A stretch of DNA of 64,000 nucleotides from Achromobacter sp. RTa (lineage in GTDB: Bacteria > Pseudomonadota > Gammaproteobacteria > Burkholderiales > Burkholderiaceae_B): contig NZ_JPYO01000047.1 in NCBI RefSeq assembly GCF_000757485.1, forward strand, positions 46,683 to 110,682, in the 5' to 3' direction. Positions within the stretch are counted from its first letter, which is position 1, and each line of letters begins with the position of its first letter. Both the position numbers and the translations under genes were made by a program. The notes below the pieces were generated by a model. It searched no databases. It was not told the DNA's origin and worked only from the letters and a program-made list of their open reading frames with translations. Below, one piece after another: positions 7,639 to 16,049 of this stretch.

Positions 7639-8787
7639 ATGACCGACATCGGTCGGATGGCACATGTAGTGCCAGCTCGCACCCAGCTACCCGTCAGCGC
7701 ATATTTTGACGAAGCCCTCTTTGCCCGCGAGCAAGAACTCATTTTCAAGCAATCCTCGCAATACGTCGGCCACCAGAAATTGGTGCCCGAAACCGGGGAC
7801 TGGCGTACGCTGGTCCAGGAAAACGGAGGGCGCGTGCTGGTCCGCAACCAGCAAGGCGTCGAACTCATCTCAAATGTCTGCCGCCACCGGCAGGCGTTGA
7901 TGCTTGGCGGCGAGGCCGGCAATGTGGCCGGCAACTGCAACACGGCAGGCAATCTGAAGGCTACCGGCGGCAACATCGTGTGTCCGCTGCACCGTTGGAC
8001 GTACAACAACCAGGGCGAGTTGTTGGGCGCGCCCCAGTTCGACACCACACCCTGCATGAACCTGCAGAAATTCCGGCTGCGCGATTGCCACGGCCTGCTG
8101 TTCGAAGGTCCGCGCGATCCGGCCTCCGACATGGCCCCGCTGTTCTCGCGTCCCGAGTTCGACTTCGGCGACTACGTGCTGGACCACGTCGAAGTGCACC
8201 AGTGCAATTACAACTGGAAGACCTTCATCGAGGTCTACCTCGAGGACTACCACGTCGGTCCGTTCCATCCCGGCCTGGGCCGCTTCGTCACGTGCGACGA
8301 CCTGACCTGGGAGTTCAACGACTGGTACAGCCTGCAGCGGGTCGGCGTGCACAATGCGCTGGCGCAGCCGGGATCGGATGTCTACAGGCAGTGGCATGAC
8401 CGCCTGCTGGCGTTCCGTGAAGGCGACGCGCCCGATTTCGGCGCCGTGTGGGTCACGTATTTCCCTACCCACATGATCGAGCTCTATCCGCACGTGCTGG
8501 TGCTCTCCACGCTGTACCCGAAGAGCCCGCAGGAAACGGTGAACGTGGTCGAGTTCTACTACCCCGAGGAAATCGCCGCCTTCGAGCGCGAATTCGTCGA
8601 GGCGCAACGCGCCGCGTACATGGAAACGGCCATCGAGGACGACGAGATCGCCGAACGCATGGACGCCGGCCGCAAGGCCCTGATGCAGCGCGGCGTGAAC
8701 GAAACCGGCCCTTACCAATCGCCCATGGAAGACGGCATGCAGCACTTCCATGAATGGTATCGCCGCATCATGCAGGAGCAGCTCTGA
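7639..8787 (+). CDS. Rieske non-heme iron oxygenase, alpha subunit
   Basis: 382 residues. The Rieske [2Fe-2S] ligands are C81-x-H83 and C115-x2-H118. The 31-residue spacing between the pairs is well above the usual 16-17 because of a Gly/Asn-rich insertion (GGEAGNVAGNCNTAGNLKA). The catalytic domain has NWKTFIEVYLEDYHVGPFH with iron ligands H205 and H210. The residue at the bridging position is Glu202 rather than the usual Asp, a feature reported for carnitine-type (CntA) oxygenases. No reductase or ferredoxin gene is adjacent. Strong GGAGG-like site before the ATG. Substrate unknown; a quaternary amine is possible. Confidence 0.88.
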   Translation: MTDIGRMAHVVPARTQLPVSAYFDEALFAREQELIFKQSSQYVGHQKLVPETGDWRTLVQENGGRVLVRNQQGVELISNVCRHRQALMLGGEAGNVAGNCNTAGNLKATGGNIVCPLHRWTYNNQGELLGAPQFDTTPCMNLQKFRLRDCHGLLFEGPRDPASDMAPLFSRPEFDFGDYVLDHVEVHQCNYNWKTFIEVYLEDYHVGPFHPGLGRFVTCDDLTWEFNDWYSLQRVGVHNALAQPGSDVYRQWHDRLLAFREGDAPDFGAVWVTYFPTHMIELYPHVLVLSTLYPKSPQETVNVVEFYYPEEIAAFEREFVEAQRAAYMETAIEDDEIAERMDAGRKALMQRGVNETGPYQSPMEDGMQHFHEWYRRIMQEQL

Positions 8788-8820
8788 AGCCCCAGGCTTC
8801 GGCGCCCCCCCTGCAAAAGC

Positions 8821-8848
8821 AAAAGGCCTCGCGACTGCGAGGCCTTTT
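8821..8848. terminator. Bidirectional intrinsic terminator
   Basis: AAAAGGCCTCGC, loop GACT, GCGAGGCCTTTT: a perfect 12-bp stem with A and T runs on both sides, placed between the convergent Rieske gene (ends 8787) and FAD oxidoreductase gene (ends 8870). Confidence 0.92.
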
Positions 8849-8869
8849 TTCTGGCGGAGCAAAGCCGGA

Positions 8870-10000
8870 TCAGCGGCCGAGCGCTCCGGCCACGGCGCGC
8901 TCGCCGATGGCCAGCCCCACCGTCATGCCCACGCCCGAGTGCATGACCGCCACCGTCGTGGCCGCGTCGACCGGCATTACCGAGAACGGCGCCGGCCCGT
9001 GGGCGCCATATACGCCCTGCCAGCGCTCCAGCACGCGCAGGCGCGCGCCCAGGGCCTGCGAAGCCAGGTCCAGCATCGCCTCATCGACCGCTTCGTCATT
9101 GAACGGCGGCGCGTCCTGCCCATAGCGATGCGAATCGCCGATGATCAGTTCGCCGTAGGGCGTGGGGCTGATCAACAAGTGGATGCCGTTTTCCAGCAAC
9201 ATGGGCGTGCGCGCCTGGATCACGTCGCGCAACGCCAGCGCCGACGGCAGGTCTGAAAACGCGCCATAGTGCACGCAGGACAGGCCCGTGAGCAGGGGGC
9301 GGTCCAGCGCGATGGGGTCCGTCTCGAAGGCGGCGCGCAGCATCTGCAGGCGCGTCACCTCCAGGTTCAACGGCGCGAACAGTTCGGGCATCAGGGTCAG
9401 GTAGTCATGGCCGGGGCAGACGAACACGTGCCCGGCCTGGAATTCACCGGCCGTGGTGCAGACCAGCCCGCCCTCCACGGCGCGCGCCAGCGTGCCGGTG
9501 ATGAAGGCGACGCCCAGCGACTCCGCCAGGTAGCGCGTGATGGCCGGCAGCGCCTCGCGCGAATAGATCTGCAGATCGTCATGCCCTTGCAGGGCCGCGC
9601 AGTGATGCGACAGCCTGCCGCCATACAGGCGGGCGACGTCGCGGCCCGACAGCAGTTCGGCGCGATAGCCTTCCTGATGCATGCGGGTGTCCGCGAACTC
9701 CTGCAGCACATCCGCCTCGTCGGCATTGCGCGCCAGCACCAGGGCGCCGTTGGCCCGCACATGGAAACCCGCCCTGGCCGCCAGGTCCAGCCACAGCTCG
9801 CGGGCCTGCTGGGCATGCAACAGCATCATGCCGGGCGCCTGGCCCGTTACGATGACCTGGCCGAAATTGCGGATCGTGGCGCCGTGCGCCTGGCGGCTGC
9901 GCTCGATCACGGCCACGGACAGGCCGCGCTTGGCGGCCGCCCAGGCGTGCGCGATGCCGAGCATGCCCGCGCCCACCACGACTACGTCGAAATTCTTCAT
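8870..10000 (-). CDS. FAD-dependent aminophosphonate oxidoreductase (HpnW/TIGR03364-like)
   Basis: 376-residue DAO-fold flavoprotein. The dinucleotide-binding motif GAGMLG is at residues 10-15, followed by the acidic end of the second strand (VIER) and HGATIRNFGQ. This clade of FAD oxidoreductases recurs in phosphonate loci. Members have been reported to oxidise aminoethylphosphonate or its N-methyl form to phosphonoacetaldehyde, which fits the phnX gene nearby. The ATG at 10000 (MKNFDVVVVGAGM) is the family start; the open frame upstream is spurious. Last gene of the minus-strand operon, 185 bp after the binding-protein gene. Exact substrate is inference. Confidence 0.83.
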   Translation of the reverse strand: MKNFDVVVVGAGMLGIAHAWAAAKRGLSVAVIERSRQAHGATIRNFGQVIVTGQAPGMMLLHAQQARELWLDLAARAGFHVRANGALVLARNADEADVLQEFADTRMHQEGYRAELLSGRDVARLYGGRLSHHCAALQGHDDLQIYSREALPAITRYLAESLGVAFITGTLARAVEGGLVCTTAGEFQAGHVFVCPGHDYLTLMPELFAPLNLEVTRLQMLRAAFETDPIALDRPLLTGLSCVHYGAFSDLPSALALRDVIQARTPMLLENGIHLLISPTPYGELIIGDSHRYGQDAPPFNDEAVDEAMLDLASQALGARLRVLERWQGVYGAHGPAPFSVMPVDAATTVAVMHSGVGMTVGLAIGERAVAGALGR

Positions 10001-10013
10001 AGGTAGAACCCAC

Positions 10014-10130
10014 CCCCGGAGCGCTGCGCGCCTCCCCCTTCGAGGGGGCGCCGCTACGGACCGGCAAAGCCGGATCCGTGCGGCCCCGCCAGGCCATGGC
10101 GGGAGGCGTGTCGACGCGGCGGAGAAATCA
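10014..10130. repeat. GC-rich hairpin block between oxidoreductase and binding-protein genes
   Basis: Contains CCCCC-TTCGA-GGGGG and nested inverted repeats such as ATCCGGC/GCCGGAT around 10057-10078. It resembles dispersed intergenic hairpin elements of this group and differs from the 82/107-bp families elsewhere in the window. It may reduce expression of the distal gene or stabilise mRNA. Confidence 0.45.
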
Positions 10131-10185
10131 AATGTGAAACGGACTGGCCACTTGGGCAGCGCCGGCCGGGCGCCGGCTTGCCGGC

Positions 10186-11208
10186 TTACTTCTTCTTCGG
10201 CTCGGACTTGCCGTCGTAGCGCTTGGTCCACTCGGCGATGATGCGTTCGCGGTTCGTGGCGGCCCAGACGAAGTCGTTCTTGATCATGCGCTTGGTCAGG
10301 TCGGCCGGCAGGTTGGGATTGACCGTGGCGATAGAAGGAATCGCCAGCACTGCGAAGTTGGCCTTGTACAGCTCGTTGGCCTCGCGGCTGGCCGAGAAGT
10401 CGGCCAGCTTACGCGCGGCCTCCAGGTTTTTCGTGCCCTTCATGATGGCGGTGGCTTCCACTTCCCAGCCCAGGCCTTCCGACGGGAACACGGCTTCGAC
10501 CGGCGCGCCGTCGGCCTTCAGCTTGGCGGCGCGATAGTCGAACGACACCCCGATCGGGAACTCGCCCGCGGCGGCCATGTTGCAAGGCTTGGAACCCGAG
10601 TGCGTGTACGAACCGATGTTCTCGTGCAGGGCGTCCATGTAGGCCCAGCCCTTCTCTTCACCGAAGATCTGCAGCCAGGCGCTCACGTCCAGGAAGCCGG
10701 TGCCCGAGGAAGCCGGATTGGGCATCACGATCTTGCCGGCGTAGACCGGCTTGGTCAGGTCCTCCCAGGAGGTGGGCTTGGGCAGCTTCTGCTTTTCGGC
10801 TTCGATGGTGTTGAAGCAGATGGCGGCGGCGTAGCCGTCCATGCCGACCCACGACGGCTCGGCCTTGGCATCGCGCATGTTGGCGGCGATCTGGTCCAGG
10901 CCCTTGGGGGCGTAGGGCTGCAGCATGCCTTCCTTGTCCATCAGGCCCAGCGCCGTGCCGGCCAGGCCCCAGATCACGTCGGCCTTGGGATTGCTCTTCT
11001 CGGCCAGCAGCTTGGCGGCGATGATGCCGGTGGAGTCGCGGACCCACTGGATCTTGATGTCGGGATTGGCCTTCTCGAACGCGGCCTGGTAGACCTTGAT
11101 CTGGTCGGCTTCGAGCGCGGTGTAGACGGTCAGGGTGGTCTCGGCGGAGGCGGCGCCCATCACGCCCGTCAGGGCGGCGGCCAGTGCAAGCAGCTTGTAG
11201 CGATTCAT
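10186..11208 (-). CDS. 2-aminoethylphosphonate ABC transporter, periplasmic binding protein
   Basis: 340 residues. Signal peptide with cleavage after ASA at residue 22, then an iron/phosphonate-type binding fold beginning ETTLTVYTALEADQIKVYQAAF. This group (PhnS2-like) differs from the PhnD type. It delivers aminoethylphosphonate to the permease encoded two genes upstream. GGAG lies 8 bases before the ATG. Its position after phnX in the operon, next to the FAD enzyme, supports the ligand assignment; the binding specificity itself is not visible in the sequence. Confidence 0.87.
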   Translation of the reverse strand: MNRYKLLALAAALTGVMGAASAETTLTVYTALEADQIKVYQAAFEKANPDIKIQWVRDSTGIIAAKLLAEKSNPKADVIWGLAGTALGLMDKEGMLQPYAPKGLDQIAANMRDAKAEPSWVGMDGYAAAICFNTIEAEKQKLPKPTSWEDLTKPVYAGKIVMPNPASSGTGFLDVSAWLQIFGEEKGWAYMDALHENIGSYTHSGSKPCNMAAAGEFPIGVSFDYRAAKLKADGAPVEAVFPSEGLGWEVEATAIMKGTKNLEAARKLADFSASREANELYKANFAVLAIPSIATVNPNLPADLTKRMIKNDFVWAATNRERIIAEWTKRYDGKSEPKKK

Positions 11209-11304
11209 GAGGATACTCCGTGGGTAAGCGGAAAAAAGGCTGAAAAGGGCCCCCGGGGCCGGCCTGGGCCGGTCCCGCATGCAAAGGGGGATGTCAGTGG
11301 GCGG

Positions 11305-12126
11305 TTAAGGGCGCTGGCCTGCGGACAAGCGGGATTCGACGTCGGCGATCACGGCGGGCAGGTCGGCAACGGTGTCGATCAGGTAGTGCGGCGCGGCGGG
11401 CGATAGCTCGGCGCTGGCACGCGAGCGCGCCTCCTGGCGGCCCGCCTCGTCCAGGCTCAGGTATTCGTCCAGCGTCAGGCCGGCGGCATTGCCGGACAGC
11501 AGCAGGCCCACCGTCCACATGCCGGCGCGGCGCCCTTCCTCGATGCCCGGCGCGGTGTCGTCGACCTTGATGCAGGCGGCCACGTCCGACAGGCCCAGCT
11601 CCACGACGTTCTTCAGGGCCATCGCGGGCGCGGGACGGGCGCGCGGCACGTCGTCGCTGGCGACGATGCAATCGGGTTCCAGGCCCTCCGTGGCGGCGCG
11701 TTCGATCACGCGGCGCATGACGCTGTCCGGATAGCCGGAGCAGGAGCCGATCTTCAGGCCGCGCTGGCGCAGCGCGCGCAGCAGCTCGGCCGCGCCCGGT
11801 ATCGCCGCCGAATACTGGGCGACCTTCTCCAGCTGCATCGGCAGGAAGCGCTCATAGATCGCGGTCACGTCGTCATCGGTGGGCAGCCGGCCGAACTGGG
11901 CCTGGTACTGGCTGGCGATGGCCGCCTGGTCGCACAGCGTGCGGATGTGGTCCCACTTGCCCATGCCCATGGGGCCGCGGGCCTGCGCCAGCGACACGTC
12001 CATGCCGAACTGCGCGAATGCGTCGACGAACACTTTGGTGGGCGCAAAGGAACCGAAATCGACCAGCGTTCCGGCCCAATCGAAGATCACCGCTTCCAAG
12101 CGGACGGGCAAAGGCGAAACAGTCAT
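11305..12126 (-). CDS. phnX: Phosphonoacetaldehyde hydrolase (phosphonatase)
   Basis: 273-residue HAD-superfamily enzyme that cleaves phosphonoacetaldehyde into acetaldehyde and phosphate. The nucleophile is Asp16 in IFDWAGT, the Schiff-base lysine is Lys57 in RGPMGMGKWDHI, and the acidic motif CIKVDDTAPGIEEG is near the C terminus. AAGGA precedes the ATG at 12126; an upstream TTG at 12141 is possible but less likely. It sits between the permease and binding-protein genes. No phnW aminotransferase is found anywhere in the window. Confidence 0.95.
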   Translation of the reverse strand: MTVSPLPVRLEAVIFDWAGTLVDFGSFAPTKVFVDAFAQFGMDVSLAQARGPMGMGKWDHIRTLCDQAAIASQYQAQFGRLPTDDDVTAIYERFLPMQLEKVAQYSAAIPGAAELLRALRQRGLKIGSCSGYPDSVMRRVIERAATEGLEPDCIVASDDVPRARPAPAMALKNVVELGLSDVAACIKVDDTAPGIEEGRRAGMWTVGLLLSGNAAGLTLDEYLSLDEAGRQEARSRASAELSPAAPHYLIDTVADLPAVIADVESRLSAGQRP

Positions 12127-12153
12127 GAGGTCATCCTTCAAGAAAATAGTCGG

Positions 12154-13932
12154 TCATTGCGCGGAGGGGCGGCGCCAGGCCTGGCTGCGCGCCACCAGGG
12201 CGCGGCTTGCCAAGTGCAGGACCAGCGCCGCAGCGGCCGAACTGGCCATGATCACGGTGCACATCGCCGCCGCGGGGCCGATGAATCCGGCATCGTCCAT
12301 GTTCAGCACCGCGACCGCGGCCAGCACCGTGGACGGGCTGTAGAGGAACACCACGGCGGACACCGTCGTCATGGCGGAAACGAACAGATAGCGGGCGACG
12401 TCGAGCGCGGCTGGCAGGCACATCGGCAGGGTCACGCGCAGGAACGTGGTCAGGCGCGGCACCTTCAGCGACGCGGAAGCCGCTTCGAACTCGGGATCCA
12501 GCGCGTTGAGCGCCGTGGAGGCCGTCAGGTGCGCGCTGGTGTAGAAGTGGATGACCGTGCAGAGGACCAGCAGCGGCATGGTTCCGTACAGCACGTTCAG
12601 CGGGTTCATCGGGCTGTTGAAGAAGAAGATGTAGCCCAGGCCGAGCACCAGGCCTGGAACGGCCATGGGCATCAGCGCCAGCATGCCGAGCAGGCCGCGC
12701 AGGCCGCGCGCCGGAGCGCTGCGGGCAGGCACTTTCTCCATCATCCACGCGCCGGTGAAAACCACGGCGGTGCCCACCAGGGCGGTGCAGAATGCCAGTT
12801 CCAGGCTGTTGCGCCAGGCCAGCCAGCCACCGCCGTCCATATTGTCGAAATCGTAGGACCGCAGCGACATGGACAGGTTGTAGGGCCACATCTTCACGAA
12901 CGAAGCCCACACCGCCACGCCGATGATCAGCAGCAGGAATGCGGCCAGCAGGCCCGCCAGCGCCAGGAACGCGGCGTCGCGGCGGCGGTTGACGCCCGCG
13001 GCGTAGGGCTGGGCCCGGCCGCTCATCTGGGCGCCCTGCCGGGCGCGCAGCCGCCGGTCCAGCGCGAAGGTCAGGATGGCGGGCACGAGCAGGAGAATGC
13101 CGATGGCCGCGCCCTTGGGAAAGTTCTGCTGTCCGACCACGGCCTTGTAAGCCTCCATCGCCAGCACGTTGTAATCGCCGCCCACGACCTTGGGCACGCC
13201 GAAGTCCGTCACCGTCAGCGTGAACACCACGCAGCAGGCGGAGAACACCGCGTAGCGGGTGCCGGGCAGGGTCACGGTCATGAACGTGCGCAAAGGGCCC
13301 GCGCCCATGGCGCGCGCTGCGTCGTAGAGGCGGCCGTCGGCCAGGGCCAGGCCCGTCAGCAGGATCATGAGCGCGTGCGGGAAGGTATAGAACGCCTCGC
13401 CCACGACGATGCCCCAGAAGCCGTAGATGGTTGCGCCGCCGGTCAGCCCCTTGAGCAGCCCCTGGTTGCCCAGCAGGTAGACCAGGGCGATGCCCGGCAG
13501 CAGCGACGGGGCGAGCAGCGGCAGCAAGGCGACGGTGCGAAGAAGCCCCTTGCCCGGCAGGCGCGTGCGCGTCAGGCCATAGGCGAAGGCGTAGGCGCAG
13601 GGCACCACCAGCAATGTCGTCACGATGCCCACCGCCAGGCTGCGCCCGACCATGCCCAGGAAACCATCGCCGCCGATGATGCCGGCGACCACCGACAGGC
13701 CGGCCCAATCGCCGTTGCCGTCGGTCACGGACTTGGCCAGGATCGCCATGAGCGGCAGCGCCAGGAACACCAGCAGGCACAAGGCCAGAGCGCCCTGCCC
13801 GCCCGCGAGGCCGGCGGCGCCGATCCAGGCGGGCAAGGGGCGCCGGCCCAGCGCTGGCGCAGTGGCCGCGGCCGGAGCGGGCGCATTGGATGCATGGATC
13901 ATGGCGGGGTCAAGCGTAGGCGCGTATCGCAT
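12154..13932 (-). CDS. 2-aminoethylphosphonate ABC transporter, fused permease
   Basis: About 592 residues forming two homologous six-helix permease halves, the FbpB-like double-permease arrangement (PhnU2-like). Each half has an EAA-type loop (AARAMGAGPLRTFMTVTLPG in the first half, LRVTLPMCLPAALD in the second). An inner-membrane channel for the binding protein and ATPase of this operon. Start options are ATG 13932, which overlaps the ATPase gene by 23 bp and has GGAG upstream, and ATG 13902, 7 bp after the ATPase stop. Confidence 0.9.
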   Translation of the reverse strand: MRYAPTLDPAMIHASNAPAPAAATAPALGRRPLPAWIGAAGLAGGQGALALCLLVFLALPLMAILAKSVTDGNGDWAGLSVVAGIIGGDGFLGMVGRSLAVGIVTTLLVVPCAYAFAYGLTRTRLPGKGLLRTVALLPLLAPSLLPGIALVYLLGNQGLLKGLTGGATIYGFWGIVVGEAFYTFPHALMILLTGLALADGRLYDAARAMGAGPLRTFMTVTLPGTRYAVFSACCVVFTLTVTDFGVPKVVGGDYNVLAMEAYKAVVGQQNFPKGAAIGILLLVPAILTFALDRRLRARQGAQMSGRAQPYAAGVNRRRDAAFLALAGLLAAFLLLIIGVAVWASFVKMWPYNLSMSLRSYDFDNMDGGGWLAWRNSLELAFCTALVGTAVVFTGAWMMEKVPARSAPARGLRGLLGMLALMPMAVPGLVLGLGYIFFFNSPMNPLNVLYGTMPLLVLCTVIHFYTSAHLTASTALNALDPEFEAASASLKVPRLTTFLRVTLPMCLPAALDVARYLFVSAMTTVSAVVFLYSPSTVLAAVAVLNMDDAGFIGPAAAMCTVIMASSAAAALVLHLASRALVARSQAWRRPSAQ

Positions 13933-14983
13933 GGCGCGGCAGCTCCACCCAGCAGCGGCTGGCGGCGTGAGGGCCCAGCAGGGCGTCTCCGATTTCGGGG
14001 GATACGATGGAATGCACCGTGGCGCCGGGCACGCCCTCCAGGCGCAGGGCCAGGCGGTAGCCCCGGCCCAGGAACACGCCGTCCAGCACGTCGGCCAGCA
14101 TGGCGTTCGGCTGTTCCAGCCGCGCGGTGCTGACGCGCACGGCCTCGGGCCGCACGAAGAGCCTGCCGCTGCGGGCGTCCAGCGCCTCGTCCACGGCCAG
14201 CTCCTGGCGGCCCACGCGCGCGCGGTGGGCGTCCACGCGCTCGAACGGCAGCCAGTTCGCCTCGCCCACGAAATCGGCGATGAAAGCCGAACCGGGCTGG
14301 CGGTAGAGCTCCCTGGGGGTGCCGTACTGTTCGATGACGCCGCCGTTCATGACGGCGATGCGGTCGGCCATCACCATGGCCTCTTCCTGGTCGTGCGTCA
14401 CCATCAGCGTGGTGATGGACAGGCGCTTTTGCAGCGCGCGCAGCTCGATGCGCAGGTGCTCGCGCACCCGGGCGTCCAGGGCGGACATGGGCTCGTCCAG
14501 CAACAGCAGGGACGGCGAAGGCGCCAGCGCGCGGGCCAGGGCCACGCGCTGCTGCTGCCCGCCGGAGATCTGACCCGGGTACTTTCCGGCCGCGCCCGCC
14601 AGCCCCACCAGCGTCAGCATTTCCTCGACGCGGCTGGCGACGTGGCTGCGATGGGCGCGCTTGCCGCTCAGCCCGTAGGCCACGTTCTGGGCCACGGTCA
14701 GGTTGGGAAACAAGGCGTATGACTGGAACAGGATGCCGTAGTCGCGCGCTTGCGGCTCGGCATGCGAAATATCGCGGCCGGACAGCACGATCGTGCCGCT
14801 GTCCTGCCGCTCGAGCCCGGCGATGGCGCGCAGCAAGGTGGTCTTGCCGCAGCCCGAGGGACCCAGCAGGCAGACCAGCTCTCCGGCCCGGATATCCAGC
14901 GAGACGTCCGACAGCGCGGTGTGGCTGCCGAACCGCTTCACGAGATGCCTGACGGAGAGAAATGCGTTGTCGCGTTCGGCCAT
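13910..14983 (-). CDS. 2-aminoethylphosphonate ABC transporter, ATP-binding protein
   Basis: 357 residues. Walker A GPSGCGKTT (41-49), ABC signature ISGGQQQRVALARAL, Walker B LLLLDEPMSALDA, switch His in MVTHDQEEAM, and a C-terminal TOBE-like domain with the FVRPEAVRV segment. Energises the fused permease encoded next. The start at 14983 is backed by a perfect GGAGG 5 bases upstream. First gene of the five-gene minus-strand phosphonate operon, divergent from its LysR regulator. Confidence 0.92.
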   Translation of the reverse strand: MAERDNAFLSVRHLVKRFGSHTALSDVSLDIRAGELVCLLGPSGCGKTTLLRAIAGLERQDSGTIVLSGRDISHAEPQARDYGILFQSYALFPNLTVAQNVAYGLSGKRAHRSHVASRVEEMLTLVGLAGAAGKYPGQISGGQQQRVALARALAPSPSLLLLDEPMSALDARVREHLRIELRALQKRLSITTLMVTHDQEEAMVMADRIAVMNGGVIEQYGTPRELYRQPGSAFIADFVGEANWLPFERVDAHRARVGRQELAVDEALDARSGRLFVRPEAVRVSTARLEQPNAMLADVLDGVFLGRGYRLALRLEGVPGATVHSIVSPEIGDALLGPHAASRCWVELPRHAIRAYA

Positions 14984-15029
14984 GGGGCCTCCGGTTTGGG
15001 AACGCACGCAGTATGGAAGACGCGTATTG

Positions 15030-15086
15030 AGTGTTTATGACACTTCGCGCAAATGCAGTAATAAAAACATCAAATTATTTTGGTGT
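15030..15086. promoter_or_regulatory. Divergent control region of the phosphonate operon
   Basis: The AT-rich 148-bp gap holds two candidate operators: AGTGT-N5-ACACT at 15030-15044, and ACATCAAA-N4-TTTGGTGT at 15067-15086 (one mismatch between arms). LysR proteins usually bind such sites between divergent genes. Which one is used is not known. Confidence 0.45.
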
Positions 15087-15131
15087 ACTGGCGGTCTTGC
15101 GCATTGCGTCCATTTGCCGACCCCGAACACC

Positions 15132-15995
15132 GTGCTTGTCGCCGAACTCAAATCCTTCTATGCCGTGGCCCGCTGCGGCACCGTTACCAAGGCCGCCGCC
15201 CAGTTGGGCGTCAGCCAGCCCACGGTGACGGGGCAGTTGCGCCAGCTGGAGTCACGCTATGGAGTAGAGCTGTTCCACCGGCAAGGCCGCGGCATGCGGC
15301 TGTCGGACGCGGGCCAGAGCCTGATGCCCATGGTGGAAAAGCTGGTTCAGCAGGAAACCGAGATCGACTTCCGGCTACGCGACGCCAGCGACCTGCGCGA
15401 GGGCAACCTGCGGATCGGCGCCACCGGCCCCTACTACATCATGGATACGGTGCGCAGCTACAACCAGCGCTACCCGGGCATCGACCTGACCCTCGCCATC
15501 GGCAATTCGCAGAGCATGCTGCAGGCCCTGCACGATTACCGCATCGAGATTGCCACCTCGTCCTTTCTGATGGATGACAAGCACCTGTACCGGCGGATGA
15601 TCGCGGCCGACCCCATCCGCGTGGTGACCCACCGCGACCACCCGCTGGCCCGCCGCGGCCAGGTGCGCCTGGCCGATCTGGCGGAACACGCCCTGCTCCT
15701 GCGCGAGCCCGGCTCCATGACGCGGCAACTCACGGAAGACGCCCTGCAGTCGGCCGGCGTCGCGGTGCCGCGCACGCTGGAAATCGGCAGCCGGGAATCC
15801 ATCCGCCAGGCCATCCTGTGCGGACTGGGGATCAGCCTGATCCCCTCGCGTGAAATCCCGTCGCACCCCGACCTGGCGGCCCTGGACATACAGGGCGCCG
15901 ACATCGTGATGCACGAATACCTGTATTGCCTGCGCGAGCGCCAGCCGGTGCAGCTGATCGCGCGCTTTCTGGAGATGGCGCCGTCCGCGGACTGA
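15132..15995 (+). CDS. LysR-family regulator of aminophosphonate catabolism
   Basis: About 287 residues. N-terminal helix-turn-helix (AVARCGTVTKAAAQLGVSQP) and a LysR substrate domain. Start set at GTG 15132; TTG 15114 is an alternative, and the open frame further upstream lacks homologous sequence. Divergent from the transporter operon and cotranscribed with the PhnZ-like gene 54 bp downstream, matching the LysR subgroup found in AEP loci (TIGR03339-like). The likely inducer is AEP or a breakdown product; this is inferred from context. Confidence 0.88.
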   Translation: MLVAELKSFYAVARCGTVTKAAAQLGVSQPTVTGQLRQLESRYGVELFHRQGRGMRLSDAGQSLMPMVEKLVQQETEIDFRLRDASDLREGNLRIGATGPYYIMDTVRSYNQRYPGIDLTLAIGNSQSMLQALHDYRIEIATSSFLMDDKHLYRRMIAADPIRVVTHRDHPLARRGQVRLADLAEHALLLREPGSMTRQLTEDALQSAGVAVPRTLEIGSRESIRQAILCGLGISLIPSREIPSHPDLAALDIQGADIVMHEYLYCLRERQPVQLIARFLEMAPSAD

Positions 15996-16049
15996 CCACG
16001 AGCAGCCCCAGCCCGCCACCTCCCCTTTGCGGCCACCCTGGAGACGACC

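Noticed and set aside
11947..14133. 728-codon plus-strand open frame opposite phnX and the permease
   Set aside because: Reverse-strand shadow of two well-identified genes.
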